From JAKVBK01 sp022447275 (GTDB lineage Bacteria; Pseudomonadota; Alphaproteobacteria; Rhodobacterales; Rhodobacteraceae): a stretch of 64,000 bases of DNA. Location of the stretch: NCBI GenBank assembly GCA_047125605.1, contig CP138932.1, positions 744,001 to 808,000 on the forward strand. The letters are read 5' to 3'. The translations under genes were made by a program, and so were the position numbers. The notes beneath the pieces were generated by a model that had not been told where the DNA came from, did not search any database, and saw nothing but the letters and a program-made list of their open reading frames with translations. This document shows positions 49,735 to 58,998 of the stretch, piece after piece; the stretch's first letter is position 1; each line of letters begins with the position of its first letter.

Positions 49735-50793
49735 ATGACGCAGATCCCGCCGAATGAAAAACCCGGACTGACCTATGCTGACGCCGGGGTCGATATCACG
49801 GCAGGCAATGATCTGGTGGACAGGATTGCACCGGCGGCCAAGGCCACGCACCGTCCCGGGGTGATGGCAGGGTTGGGCGGGTTTGGCGGCCTGTTTGACC
49901 TCAAGGCGGCGGGCTATTCGGATCCTGTTCTGGTGGCGGCCACCGATGGTGTGGGCACCAAGCTGCGGATCGCGATCGATACGGGCCATCTGGACGGGGT
50001 TGGCATCGACCTGGTGGCAATGTGCGTCAATGACCTGATCTGTCAGGGGGCAGAACCGCTGTTTTTCCTCGATTACTTTGCCACCGGCAAGCTGTCGGTG
50101 GAAGAGGGGGCGCGGGTCGTTGCCGGCATTGCCGAGGGTTGCAAGCGCTCTGGTTGTGCATTGATCGGGGGCGAGACGGCCGAGATGCCCGGCATGTACA
50201 GCGATGGTGACTTTGATCTCGCGGGCTTTTCCGTCGGAGCGATGGAGCGCGGTGCGGCGCTGCCTGCGGGCGTGGGCGCTGGGGATGTGTTGCTTGGGCT
50301 GGGCTCCGATGGAGTGCATTCCAATGGATTTTCGCTGGTGCGGCGCGTGGCCGATCATGCGGGTCTGACATGGGACAGCCCCAACCCGTTTGGCGTGGGC
50401 ACCTTGGGAGAGGCCTTGTTAACGCCTACGCGGCTCTATGTAAGCCCCGCGCTGGCGGCGATTCGGGCTGGCGGTGTGCATGGACTTGCCCACGTCACGG
50501 GCGGGGGCCTGACAGAAAACCTGCCGCGCGTCCTGCCGCAGGGGCTGGGCGCAAAGGTGGATCTGGGAGCATGGTCTTTGCCGGGGGTCTTTGACTGGCT
50601 GCGTGATGCAGGCGGCATTGCCGAGGCTGAAATGTTGCGCACGTTCAATTCTGGCATCGGCATGGTGCTTGTGGTTGCGGAAGACCGCGCCGATGCGCTC
50701 GCGGCACAGTTGGCACAGGCCGGGGAGACCGTCGTGCGCTTGGGCACGGTGACTGAGGGCGACGGCGTTCAGTACTCAGGCACTCTGGCGTGA
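49735..50793 (+). CDS. purM: PurM, phosphoribosylformylglycinamidine cyclo-ligase (AIR synthetase)
   Basis: The 352-residue protein has the PurM glycine-rich opening YADAGVDITAGNDLVDRI, the ATP site KLRIAIDTGHLDGVGIDLVAMCVND, GGETAEMPGMY and GLGSDGVHSNGFSLVR. It makes 5-aminoimidazole ribotide in purine synthesis. It is followed by purN with a 4-bp overlap (GTGA). Intact and full length. Confidence 0.96.
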   Translation: MTQIPPNEKPGLTYADAGVDITAGNDLVDRIAPAAKATHRPGVMAGLGGFGGLFDLKAAGYSDPVLVAATDGVGTKLRIAIDTGHLDGVGIDLVAMCVNDLICQGAEPLFFLDYFATGKLSVEEGARVVAGIAEGCKRSGCALIGGETAEMPGMYSDGDFDLAGFSVGAMERGAALPAGVGAGDVLLGLGSDGVHSNGFSLVRRVADHAGLTWDSPNPFGVGTLGEALLTPTRLYVSPALAAIRAGGVHGLAHVTGGGLTENLPRVLPQGLGAKVDLGAWSLPGVFDWLRDAGGIAEAEMLRTFNSGIGMVLVVAEDRADALAAQLAQAGETVVRLGTVTEGDGVQYSGTLA

Positions 50794-51386
50794 CACGCCG
50801 CTGCGCGATTCTGATCTCGGGCGGTGGCTCCAACATGGTGGCCCTGGCCCAGGACATGCAAAGCCCGGATCATCCCGCGCGTCCTTGCCTCGTATTGTCA
50901 AACGTTGCCACGGCAGGGGGGCTGGCCAAGGCCCGGGGCATGGGTATTGATACCGTGTCGATCCCGCATGGCCCATTCAAAGGAGATCGCGCAGGCTTTG
51001 AGGCCCGTATCGATGCAGCCTTACGCGATGCGGGGGCAGATCTCGTGTGCTTGGCCGGGTTCATGCGTGTGCTGACGCCCGACTTCTGTGCGCGCTGGTC
51101 TGGGAGGATGCTCAACATTCACCCCTCGCTCTTGCCCAAATACCGCGGGCTGAACACCCATGCGCGCGCCATCGAAGCGGGCGATGCGTTTGCGGGCTGC
51201 ACTGTACATGAGGTGACCGCGGAATTGGACGGAGGACCAATCCTTGGGCAGGCCCAAGTCGAAATTCTACCGCAGGATACGCCAGACGCCTTGGCCGCCC
51301 GCATCCTCCCCTTTGAGCACAAGCTTTATCCTGCCGTGCTCCGGCGCTTTGCCGTGGGCGATCACACCCCGGTTCATCTGTCCTGA
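50790..51386 (+). CDS. purN: PurN, phosphoribosylglycinamide formyltransferase
   Basis: The 198-residue protein has AILISGGGSNMVAL, the folate site GFMRVLTPDF, NIHPSLLPKYRGLNTHARAIEAGD, and the conserved GCTVHEVTAELDGGPILGQAQV. It transfers a formyl group from 10-formyl-THF in purine synthesis. Start is GTG, overlapping the purM stop. Confidence 0.95.
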   Translation: MTRRCAILISGGGSNMVALAQDMQSPDHPARPCLVLSNVATAGGLAKARGMGIDTVSIPHGPFKGDRAGFEARIDAALRDAGADLVCLAGFMRVLTPDFCARWSGRMLNIHPSLLPKYRGLNTHARAIEAGDAFAGCTVHEVTAELDGGPILGQAQVEILPQDTPDALAARILPFEHKLYPAVLRRFAVGDHTPVHLS

Positions 51387-51593
51387 GCAGCCCGCTGAGG
51401 CGGCCATTTCCAGCCATGTTGCATTGCCTTGGCGCGGAGTGCTTTTCAATCCATCGCCGCAGGGATATGACTTACCCATGCGGGTTTGGCCGCAAGACAA
51501 TTTTTCCCGGTGAAAACCGTCAAGGGCACATGCTGCAGTCGGCATATGGCCCGGGGCGTATCCCCACCGCAAAGCGATGTGAAACGCCACCGA

Positions 51594-52772
51594 ATGCGTA
51601 CAATAACAACAACCGAAGCGCTTGCTGAATACTGCGCCAAGGCCTGCCAGCAGCCCTATGTCACGATCGATACGGAGTTTCTGCGCGAACGCACCTACTA
51701 TTCGCGCCTGTGTTTGATCCAGATGGCCCTGCCCAACAACGGGGAGGCGGTTCTGATTGATCCGATCGCTGGCAGCGAGATGAAGCTTGACCCCATTTTC
51801 GAGCTCTTTCGCGACACATCTGTGGTCAAGGTGTTCCATGCTGCGCGACAGGATTTGGAAATTTTTTGGTTTGAAGGGGAGGTTTTTCCGGAGCCTCTCT
51901 TTGACACGCAAGTTGCGGCAATGGTGTGCGGCTTCGGTGAGCAGGTCGGCTATGAAACCCTGGTCAAGAAGATCGTGCGTGGCCGCGTCGACAAGACGTC
52001 ACGCTTTACGGATTGGTCCCGTCGTCCGCTCACCGATGCGCAGAAGACATATGCCATTTCCGATGTCACCCATCTGCGGGGAATCTACGAGGAACTGGCC
52101 CAGCAGTTGAAAGAGAACGGGCGGGAACGCTGGCTGCAGGAAGAACTGGGCATCCTGACGGACCCCAACACGTATGTCATTGATCCTGAGCAAGCCTGGC
52201 GCCGGGTGAAAACCCGCACGAACACGGGCCGGTTTTTGGGCATGGTCAAGGCGCTGGCGGCGTTTCGCGAACGCCATGCCCAGACAAACAACGTGCCGCG
52301 CAACCGCGTGTTCAAGGATGACGCCCTGCTGGAGCTTGCATCGACACGCCCGCGCTCGCGCGAAGACCTTGGGAAATCGCGCCTGCTACTGCGCGAAGCG
52401 CGCAAGGGCGTGATCGCGGAAGGCATTGTGGCTGCCGTCGAGACCGGTTTGAACATGCCCGATGCGGAATTGCCAAAGGTCAACCGCGATCGGGAGAAGC
52501 TGCAGGTCAATCCCGCCATCGCGGACATGCTCCGCGTCTTGCTCAAGGCCAAGTCTGAAGAGTCCGGCGTGGCCGCCAAGCTGATCGCCTCGGCCGCGGA
52601 TCTGGACGGGATCGCCGGCGGGCTGAGGGAGGCTGCCGCGCTGCGCGGTTGGCGGCATGAAGTCTTTGGTGCTGATGCGTTGCGCCTGTGCGCAGGAGAG
52701 ATCGGGCTGACAGTCTCTGGACAGTCTGTGCGGGTGATCGATCTGGAGCCCAACGGTAAGCCACGCGCGTGA
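51594..52772 (+). CDS. rnd: RNase D
   Basis: The 392-residue protein has the DEDD exonuclease motifs: Exo I DTEFLRE near residues 23-29, Exo II (VFHAARQDLEIFW) and Exo III (YAISDVTHLRGIYEEL), followed by HRDC domains (residues about 205-285 and 300-380). RNase D trims the 3' ends of tRNA precursors. The start at 51594 fits the family; a same-frame start at 51486 is 36 residues longer and unsupported. Length fits the 375-395 range. Confidence 0.94.
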   Translation: MRTITTTEALAEYCAKACQQPYVTIDTEFLRERTYYSRLCLIQMALPNNGEAVLIDPIAGSEMKLDPIFELFRDTSVVKVFHAARQDLEIFWFEGEVFPEPLFDTQVAAMVCGFGEQVGYETLVKKIVRGRVDKTSRFTDWSRRPLTDAQKTYAISDVTHLRGIYEELAQQLKENGRERWLQEELGILTDPNTYVIDPEQAWRRVKTRTNTGRFLGMVKALAAFRERHAQTNNVPRNRVFKDDALLELASTRPRSREDLGKSRLLLREARKGVIAEGIVAAVETGLNMPDAELPKVNRDREKLQVNPAIADMLRVLLKAKSEESGVAAKLIASAADLDGIAGGLREAAALRGWRHEVFGADALRLCAGEIGLTVSGQSVRVIDLEPNGKPRA

Positions 52773-52826
52773 GCGCTGGAAAGTCACCGACTTGGCAAAC
52801 TTTAGAAGCTTTGATCTGTCGCCAAA

Positions 52827-53306
52827 CTAGCGGCTGGACACGCGCTGTGTGGAGGCACCGCGCACGATAATGCGGTTCACATTCCGCAACTTAGCGTCTG
52901 ACAGGAACGCGCCGGCCGAGACGGTGCGCGTCGGTACAGCGCCCGCCGGGTGCTGGCGATAGGGGCGTTGAATCCGGAAATCGAGCGTGATCGTGCCCGG
53001 GTCTTCGCTGTCCGCCACAACAAGCTTGGGCTCCCAATAGCCTTGGATGGGAGCAACGCCTTCAGCCGTAATGATGGCGCCGCCTGGCATGCGATCCACA
53101 TTCATGCTCACCAGTTCCGCGATCTGAACGGACGTGTCAGGCGGGCCTTGATACTTGGTGATGTCGCCGGCCAGCGTGGTGGCTTCCTCGGAGCTACCGC
53201 CAAACCAGTTCAGCGGATTGAAACGGCTTTCTGATATCTGGGCGCATCCGGATAAAACGGTCAGTGCAGCTACCGCTGCGATGAGATTTTTCGTTGTGCC
53301 CTGCAT
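52827..53306 (-). CDS. Small lipoprotein of unknown function
   Basis: The 159-residue product has a lipobox, AALTVLSGC, with Cys21 and then a mature domain (PLNWFGGSSEEATTLAG ... VDRMPGGAIITAEGVAPIQGYWEPKLV). The GYWEPKLV segment and C-terminal RQHPAGAVPTRTVSAGAFLS are conserved in a family of Rhodobacterales lipoproteins I cannot name. It is divergent from sufE. No frame defects. Confidence 0.75.
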   Translation of the reverse strand: MQGTTKNLIAAVAALTVLSGCAQISESRFNPLNWFGGSSEEATTLAGDITKYQGPPDTSVQIAELVSMNVDRMPGGAIITAEGVAPIQGYWEPKLVVADSEDPGTITLDFRIQRPYRQHPAGAVPTRTVSAGAFLSDAKLRNVNRIIVRGASTQRVSSR

Positions 53307-53440
53307 GCCGCGCCCCTTGTCCGTCCACCTGTTGTCGTGGTTGCTCCTTCATGCACTAACGGAAAGCAGCCCACTTGAAAAGCCGCCTGCTTGCCCTTCG
53401 CGCATGGGCGGCTTAGGTCAGGGTGGAAAGGGAGACCGAG

Positions 53441-53869
53441 ATGCCCAGCGCCGCCTTTGAAGAAATCGTAGATACGTTTGCCTTTCTGGACGATTGGGAA
53501 GATCGGTATCGCCATGTCATCGACTTGGGAAAGGCAATGCCTGCCCTGGACGAGGCCGAGCGGGTGCCGGCGACCAAGGTGGAGGGCTGTGCCTCGCAAG
53601 TCTGGCTGGTGCCCGAGGTGACGGGGCAGGGGCCAAGCGCTATCATCCAATTTCGCGGTGAAAGCGACGCTATGATCGTTAAGGGCCTTATCGCAATTCT
53701 CATCGCCCTTTGTTCCGGGCAGACGGCACAGGCGCTTCAGAATATGGATGTGAAGGCGGAGTTGGGCAGACTTGATTTGGCGGAACATCTGTCCTCCCAG
53801 CGGTCCAATGGCTTGAATGCCATGATCGAAAGAGTGAAAGCCCTGTCTGCGCATGCGGTGCAGCACTAA
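53441..53869 (+). CDS. sufE: SufE, cysteine desulfurase sulfur acceptor
   Basis: The 142-residue protein has Cys50 in VEGCASQVWLV, the sulfur-carrying residue of SufE, and the typical IVDTFAFLDDWEDRYRHVIDLG opening and AIIQFRGESDAMIVKGLIAILI middle. SufE takes persulfide sulfur from SufS for Fe-S cluster assembly. GGGAGA is five bases before ATG 53441; the suf operon itself is not here. Confidence 0.95.
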   Translation: MPSAAFEEIVDTFAFLDDWEDRYRHVIDLGKAMPALDEAERVPATKVEGCASQVWLVPEVTGQGPSAIIQFRGESDAMIVKGLIAILIALCSGQTAQALQNMDVKAELGRLDLAEHLSSQRSNGLNAMIERVKALSAHAVQH

Positions 53870-54099
53870 GGGCTGCGCGAGAAAGGAGCGCTGTCCGAAG
53901 TGTCTGAACACAGCTAGCCCACTCAAGGGATCAGTGTATTAGGCAAGTAGATTGGACATTGTTGGGCAACTTGCAATGAAATGCCGCTCGCCCCTGAGAC
54001 TCCGAAGAAGTGAGTTCTACGGGCGCGCGCAGTGTAGCGTCCTAGCCCCTTTTGAGGTGCCCGATGAGACGTCCATTCCAGCCGCTTTGGCACCAGCTC
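53870..54099. other. Intergenic region after sufE
   Basis: No gene or terminator with a T-tract is recognised. Confidence 0.4.
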
Positions 54100-54435
54100 T
54101 TACCTTGGCCTAAACCGCATCGTAATTAGACAAGGCTCTACGGTCCCGAGCCACTGCAGGTTTGATCGCTCTGTGAAGGTCGTGATGATAAAGCCAGCAG
54201 ACTTAGGCGCGCCATCTGCCGTGTTGAATGAAGCATAATCTGATTTGGATGCATTGTAATGCCCCGTGCAGTATTGGAGCAGTCTTTGCATGGCCGCTCG
54301 CTTCGCACGCGGCGCATTCACTGAGTGCTGTTTAAGCTCGGACAAATCGTTGCAGAAAGAGGTCAGCGCGGATTCCAATTTTGCTCGTGCTGCCCCTTTG
54401 CAACGGATATCCATGCGTTTTCGCAGCGCGCTCAA
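54100..54435 (-). CDS. Possible small protein of unknown function
   Basis: The 104- to 111-residue frame (TTG 54435 or ATG 54414) has a Lys/Arg/Ala-rich middle (QHSVNAPRAKRAAMQRLLQY) and a hydrophobic C-terminal end (GFIITTFTERSNLQWLGTVEPCLITM). No signal peptide, ribosome site or family match is seen. It may not be a gene. Confidence 0.35.
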   Translation of the reverse strand: MSALRKRMDIRCKGAARAKLESALTSFCNDLSELKQHSVNAPRAKRAAMQRLLQYCTGHYNASKSDYASFNTADGAPKSAGFIITTFTERSNLQWLGTVEPCLITMRFRPR

Positions 54436-54660
54436 CAGGGCTCTGCGTCGCGCGCAGGAACGCGACAGGCGCCCTTGAACGGACGCGCAGCTCTGTCTTT
54501 TCTGGTTACAAATAGGCGTAGGACATCGCCCAAGAGAAAATCAACGCCTACATTTGGCGCTTTACGACATAATTCGCAGAGGAATGACATCGGCTGACTG
54601 TGGGCTTGCAGATTACGCCAGGCATTTCCTGATGTCCTAGCGCAACTTTGCTCGGTCGAT

Positions 54661-55086
54661 TTACCTGATCACGAACACGGATTGCTTTGCATGACGCGCG
54701 ACGCGCGCTGAGTTCGGCCCGATAAGGTAATCCTTCAGTTCAGGACGATGGGCGCTCACGATTATTGCGTCAATTTCCAGCTTGTCGGACATCTTGATAA
54801 TCTGATCGTAGATCGTGCCTTCCGTTATGTGCAGTACACACGCAACATCGTCCGGGATGGCCTGCTTTGCCCATTCTTCGAGCTCAGCTTTTGCGCTGCG
54901 ACGTGCATTCTCCAGCAAGTCCGCTGACAAAGACGCCCCTACAATTGGCATGCCACTGTCAGGCACCACATTCAGCACATGCAAAGTGGCGCCCTCTGTG
55001 CGGGCGAGCGATACCGCGGCCTGTGCGCTGCGCACCGACGATTCCGGCGCCTGGACATCCAGGGCGAGAAGCAGGTTCTTAAACAT
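54661..55086 (-). CDS. Universal stress protein (UspA family)
   Basis: The 141-residue protein has the UspA fold: FKNLLLALDVQAPE at the start, LHVLNVVPDSG, IIKMSDKLEIDAIIVSAHRPELKDYLIGPNSARVARHAKQSVFVIR at the end. The nucleotide motif G-2x-G-9x-G(S/T) is only partly kept (GPNSARVARHAKQ). It is 11 nt after the TRAP permease, as for TeaD with TeaABC, and may regulate that transporter. Confidence 0.87.
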   Translation of the reverse strand: MFKNLLLALDVQAPESSVRSAQAAVSLARTEGATLHVLNVVPDSGMPIVGASLSADLLENARRSAKAELEEWAKQAIPDDVACVLHITEGTIYDQIIKMSDKLEIDAIIVSAHRPELKDYLIGPNSARVARHAKQSVFVIR

Positions 55087-55097
55087 GGTCAGCCCCT

Positions 55098-57725
55098 TCA
55101 AAAGGCAGGTTGCGTGGCACGGCGGCTTTGCAGCAGCACAAGCCCGCCCAGTAGCAACAAGGCAGGAATGAAGAACAGCTCCTTGGGCAGCCGATCGTTT
55201 TCGACCTGCACCTCAGTGATCTGGACCGGAGTGTCACCGTAGAAGTCATACTCATTGCCGAGACTCTCAAAGAACGGGGTGCCCGGGAACGGTTCGTCCA
55301 TTGCAATTGTATCGGGCTCGACAAACACCTTCAGACCCTGAGCATCCAAGGCACCTTCCGCGTCACCGCCGATTGCAGGCAGCGTGATCGTGGTTGGCCG
55401 GCTCTGACCCGTATCGAAATCTGGGCCCTCAATGATCACCCGTAATTCGCGTCCGGTTTCGGCACTGGCCATTAATTCCATCGCCGCCGGACCCGTGGCC
55501 GTCTGATACTTTTCACTGACTTGATCCAACATGAAATCCGGCCTGAACAACATGAAGGCGATACCGAGAAGGGCGACGGTCTCCCATGGGCGGTTCTTGG
55601 CAATGAAGTACCCTTGGGTTGCGGCAGCGAACAAAAGCATCGCAATCAGCGCGATGAAGAACACAAGCACTGCCTTGGCAAAGCCCACATCAATCAGCAG
55701 GAGATCCGTGTTGAAGATGAACAAAAAGGGTAGCAACGCCGTGCGAATATCATATGCAAACCCCTGAACACCTGTCTTGATCGGGTCACCCCGGCTGATC
55801 GCGGCGGCTGCATAGGCCGCGAGGCCCACGGGTGGTGTGTCATCCGCAAGAATCCCAAAGTAAAAGACGAAAAGGTGCACAGCGATGAGCGGGAAGATAA
55901 AGCCTGCTTGGGCACCCACGGTCAGGATTACGGGCGCCATCAGTGACGACACAACGATGTAGTTTGCAGTCGTTGGCAAGCCCATTCCCAAGATCAGGGA
56001 CATGACCGCGACCAGGATCAATAGGATCCAAATATTGCCACCTGCAATAACCTCAACCACCTGTCCAATGACTTGATGCGCACCTGTCAGGCTGATCGTG
56101 CCGACAATGATGCCGGCGGCACCAGTTGCGACGCCGATGCCAATCATGTTCCTTGCGCCCAGGATCAGGCCTTCAATGAAGTCGCGCCAACCTTGCGCTG
56201 TGGCGTTCCCTGCGCCTTCGCCGCGAAACAACGCCTTGAGCGGGCGGTGCGTGAGGGCGACGATGATCATGAAGATCGTGGCCCAGAAAGCCGAAAGCGA
56301 CGGAGAGAGCCGGTCGAGGCTGTCTGTGCGCACCATTAGGTTCCACACCAGAATGAAGATCGGCAGGGAGAAATACGCCCCTGCCAACAGGGTCGGTGTC
56401 AGGCGCGGCGCCTCCAGCGGGCCATCCCGATCATCCATCGACACATCCGCATAGCGGGAGGCGAAATACACCAGCACCAGATACAGCAGAGCGACGATCA
56501 CGAGCGCGCCGTACACGCTCTCTGCCATGAACCCGTCCAGGACGTTGCGCAGCCCGATCATTGCAAAGGTACAAGCCCCAAGGAAAATGAAACCGGACAA
56601 GAACAAGATCAAAATCAGCACGGGGCCAATATGGCGGCCGGCTTTTTTGAGGCCCTGCATCTGCATTTTCAGTGCTTCCAAATGCACGATGTAAAGTAGC
56701 GCGATGTAGGAAATAACAGCAGGCAAGAACGCGTGTTTGACCACGTCGATGTAGGGAATGTTAACGTATTCCACCATCAAGAATGCGGCGGCCCCCATGA
56801 CCGGAGGTGTCAATTGCCCGTTGGTGGAAGACGCAACCTCGACGGCGCCGGCCTTTTCGGCGGGGAACCCAATCCGCTTCATCAAGGGAATTGTGAAGGT
56901 TCCGGTGGTCACGGTGTTCGAAATTGAACTGCCAGAAATCATACCCGTCAACATAGACGACAGCACAGAGGCTTTGGCAGGCCCGCCGCGCAACGCACCG
57001 AGCAGAGCGATGGCGACTTTGATGAACCAACCGCCGCCGCCCGCACGATCCAGCAATGCGCCGAACAAGACAAATAGAAAGATCATGGACGTTGAGACGC
57101 CGAGCGCCACGCCAAAGACGCCTTCGGTTTGCATCCAATAATGGCCCAACGCCTTGGACAGGGACGCGCCGCCATAATTCGTGATTTCCCGCGCCCATTC
57201 GGAGTATCCTCCGAAAAACGCGAATGCAACGAAAGCGCTGGCGATTATGACCAGCGGCAGCCCCAGAGAGCGATAGACTGCGATCATCAGCACGATCATG
57301 CCGATCGAGGACATGACAAGGTCCGATGTGCTCCACAAACCGGGGCGATCGGCGATCTCAAAGCGGAAAACCACCAGGTACAAACAGGATGACACGCCCA
57401 AGACCACAAGAACCCAGTCATAGAAGGGGATCCGGTCCCTCGGGGACGATTTGAACAGCGGAAACGCAAGTGTCGCCAGCATAATGGCAAAGGCCAAGTG
57501 TACGAACCGGGCCTGTGCGACGATATTGGCAAAGATCCCCATTCCAGTCGCCTGCGCGAGCATGCCGGGCACTTTCGACGCGATATAAAGCTGGAAGATC
57601 GACCAGGCGATGCAGGTCCCGGTAATCAGCTTTGCTTGGAAGACCGATGTTGGATTGCGTGCGCCAGTATCAGCTTGGGCCACAAGATCGTCGGCGGATT
57701 GATCAACTGTCTTTTGATCAGTCAT
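55098..57725 (-). CDS. TRAP transporter fused permease (DctQM type) with DUF3394 tail
   Basis: The 875-residue membrane protein has an N-terminal small permease part, a large permease region (SGSSISNTVTTGTFTIPLMKRIGFPAEKAGAVEVASSTNGQLTPPVMGAAAF), a second copy motif (GMGLPTTANYIVVSSLMAPV) and a C-terminal soluble DUF3394 domain. Fused permeases pair with TAXI-type binding proteins. It uses the Na+ or H+ gradient to import an organic solute; DUF3394 is a common tail of unknown role. Confidence 0.92.
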   Translation of the reverse strand: MTDQKTVDQSADDLVAQADTGARNPTSVFQAKLITGTCIAWSIFQLYIASKVPGMLAQATGMGIFANIVAQARFVHLAFAIMLATLAFPLFKSSPRDRIPFYDWVLVVLGVSSCLYLVVFRFEIADRPGLWSTSDLVMSSIGMIVLMIAVYRSLGLPLVIIASAFVAFAFFGGYSEWAREITNYGGASLSKALGHYWMQTEGVFGVALGVSTSMIFLFVLFGALLDRAGGGGWFIKVAIALLGALRGGPAKASVLSSMLTGMISGSSISNTVTTGTFTIPLMKRIGFPAEKAGAVEVASSTNGQLTPPVMGAAAFLMVEYVNIPYIDVVKHAFLPAVISYIALLYIVHLEALKMQMQGLKKAGRHIGPVLILILFLSGFIFLGACTFAMIGLRNVLDGFMAESVYGALVIVALLYLVLVYFASRYADVSMDDRDGPLEAPRLTPTLLAGAYFSLPIFILVWNLMVRTDSLDRLSPSLSAFWATIFMIIVALTHRPLKALFRGEGAGNATAQGWRDFIEGLILGARNMIGIGVATGAAGIIVGTISLTGAHQVIGQVVEVIAGGNIWILLILVAVMSLILGMGLPTTANYIVVSSLMAPVILTVGAQAGFIFPLIAVHLFVFYFGILADDTPPVGLAAYAAAAISRGDPIKTGVQGFAYDIRTALLPFLFIFNTDLLLIDVGFAKAVLVFFIALIAMLLFAAATQGYFIAKNRPWETVALLGIAFMLFRPDFMLDQVSEKYQTATGPAAMELMASAETGRELRVIIEGPDFDTGQSRPTTITLPAIGGDAEGALDAQGLKVFVEPDTIAMDEPFPGTPFFESLGNEYDFYGDTPVQITEVQVENDRLPKELFFIPALLLLGGLVLLQSRRATQPAF

Positions 57726-57784
57726 GTTTGTCCCTCACACGCGGGCGTTTGTCGCCCGTCTCATGATTGTGCTTCAAATGAAAA

Positions 57785-57809
57785 ACGCCCGGGGGAGTGC
57801 CCCGGGCGT
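57785..57809 (-). terminator. Attenuating terminator between TAXI and TRAP permease genes
   Basis: A 10-bp perfect stem (57785-57794 with 57800-57809) and 5-nt loop lie after the TAXI stop, with TTTTT on the minus strand. Like the hairpin in the LIV operon, it would lower permease expression relative to the binding protein. Confidence 0.8.
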
Positions 57810-57822
57810 CTTCGTTTTTGAT

Positions 57823-58791
57823 TTAGTTCAACAGGCCCAATTCTTTATAGGCCTTTTCTGCGCCGGGATGCAGCGGCGCCGACAGTCCATCCGAGACCAT
57901 CTGTGCCGGATCCAGATTGGCAAATGCCGGGTGCAGGCCACGGAAGTCGTCGATGTTCTCCATGACCGATTTGGCAACGATGTATACGACATCATCCGAC
58001 ACGTCAGCCGACGTCACGAATGTTGCGCCAACGCCAAACGTCGTGGTGTCAGAATCCGTGCCTTTATACATCCCACCGGGAATGGTGGCGACGCGGTAGA
58101 ACGGATTGTCGGCCACCAACTGGTCGATCGGTGCGCCTGTCACAGACACAAGGCGCGCGTCGCAGGTGGTTGTCGCTTCCTTGATCGCCGCGGCGGGGTG
58201 GCCAATGGTGTAGATCATTGCATCGATGTTGCCGTCGCACAGTTGCTTGGCCATTTCCGAGCCCTTGTACTCCGTTGCCAAGGCCAGATCGTCCATGCCA
58301 ATGCCAAAGGCGTCCATCACGACTTCCATGGTCGCGCGCTGACCCGAGCCCGGGTTGCCGACATTGACGCGCTTCCCTTTCAGATCCTCAAAGCTTGAAA
58401 TACCGCTATCGCCACGCACGATCAGCGTGAAGGGCTCGGGGTGGACCGACATAACAGCCCGGATGCCGGGGAAGGCTGCATCGCCCTCGAACTTGGAGGT
58501 GCCGTTAAAGGCATGGTGCTGCCAGTCGGATTGGGCCACGCCGAACTCCAACTCGCCCGCTTTGATCGTGTTGATATTGTAAACAGATCCCCCGGTCGAT
58601 TCGACTGCGCAGCGAATCCCGTGCTCCTTGCGTGATTTGTTGACCAGTCTACAGATCGCGCCACCCGTTGGGTAATACACGCCCGTAACACCGCCTGTGC
58701 CAATGGAAATAAACTCCTGAGCAGAGGCAATTGGTGCCGACATCAACGCGCCTGCCACGAAAGCGGCGCCAAATTTCATTCTCGAAAACAT
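57823..58791 (-). CDS. TAXI-family TRAP substrate-binding protein
   Basis: The 322-residue protein has a signal peptide (FSRMKFGAAFVAGALMSAPIASAQ) and the TAXI opening ISIGTGGVTGVYYPTGGAICRLVNKSRKE, then FGVAQSDWQHHA, VNVGNPGSGQRATMEVV and a C-terminal GLHPAFANLDPAQM. The ligand is unknown (glutamate-like or other organic acids are common). GGGAGA is eight bases before ATG 58791. A longer same-frame reading upstream to 59193 is antisense to the aminotransferase and is rejected. Confidence 0.92.
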   Translation of the reverse strand: MFSRMKFGAAFVAGALMSAPIASAQEFISIGTGGVTGVYYPTGGAICRLVNKSRKEHGIRCAVESTGGSVYNINTIKAGELEFGVAQSDWQHHAFNGTSKFEGDAAFPGIRAVMSVHPEPFTLIVRGDSGISSFEDLKGKRVNVGNPGSGQRATMEVVMDAFGIGMDDLALATEYKGSEMAKQLCDGNIDAMIYTIGHPAAAIKEATTTCDARLVSVTGAPIDQLVADNPFYRVATIPGGMYKGTDSDTTTFGVGATFVTSADVSDDVVYIVAKSVMENIDDFRGLHPAFANLDPAQMVSDGLSAPLHPGAEKAYKELGLLN

Positions 58792-58998
58792 GGTAAAGAT
58801 CTCCCTTTGTCGTTTCTCCACACGCTCTTTTTCGGGCGTGGTTGTGCGTGCCTCTACACTGCGGAAACAAACCGGTGCGTCAAGCTTCTTACAGAAAACA
58901 GTGGTGCACATCCGATAGAAGCACTTGCCAGAAGCGTGCCTTGCAGAAAGCATGCCCCATAAAATTTTACTACATGCGTTCCAGAAAGAGACGTGAAC
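58792..58998. promoter_or_regulatory. Divergent intergenic region between TAXI and aminotransferase genes
   Basis: About 207 bp with promoters for both directions. No clear -35/-10 pairs or palindromic operator are seen. The shared region suggests coregulation of solute import and transamination. Confidence 0.4.
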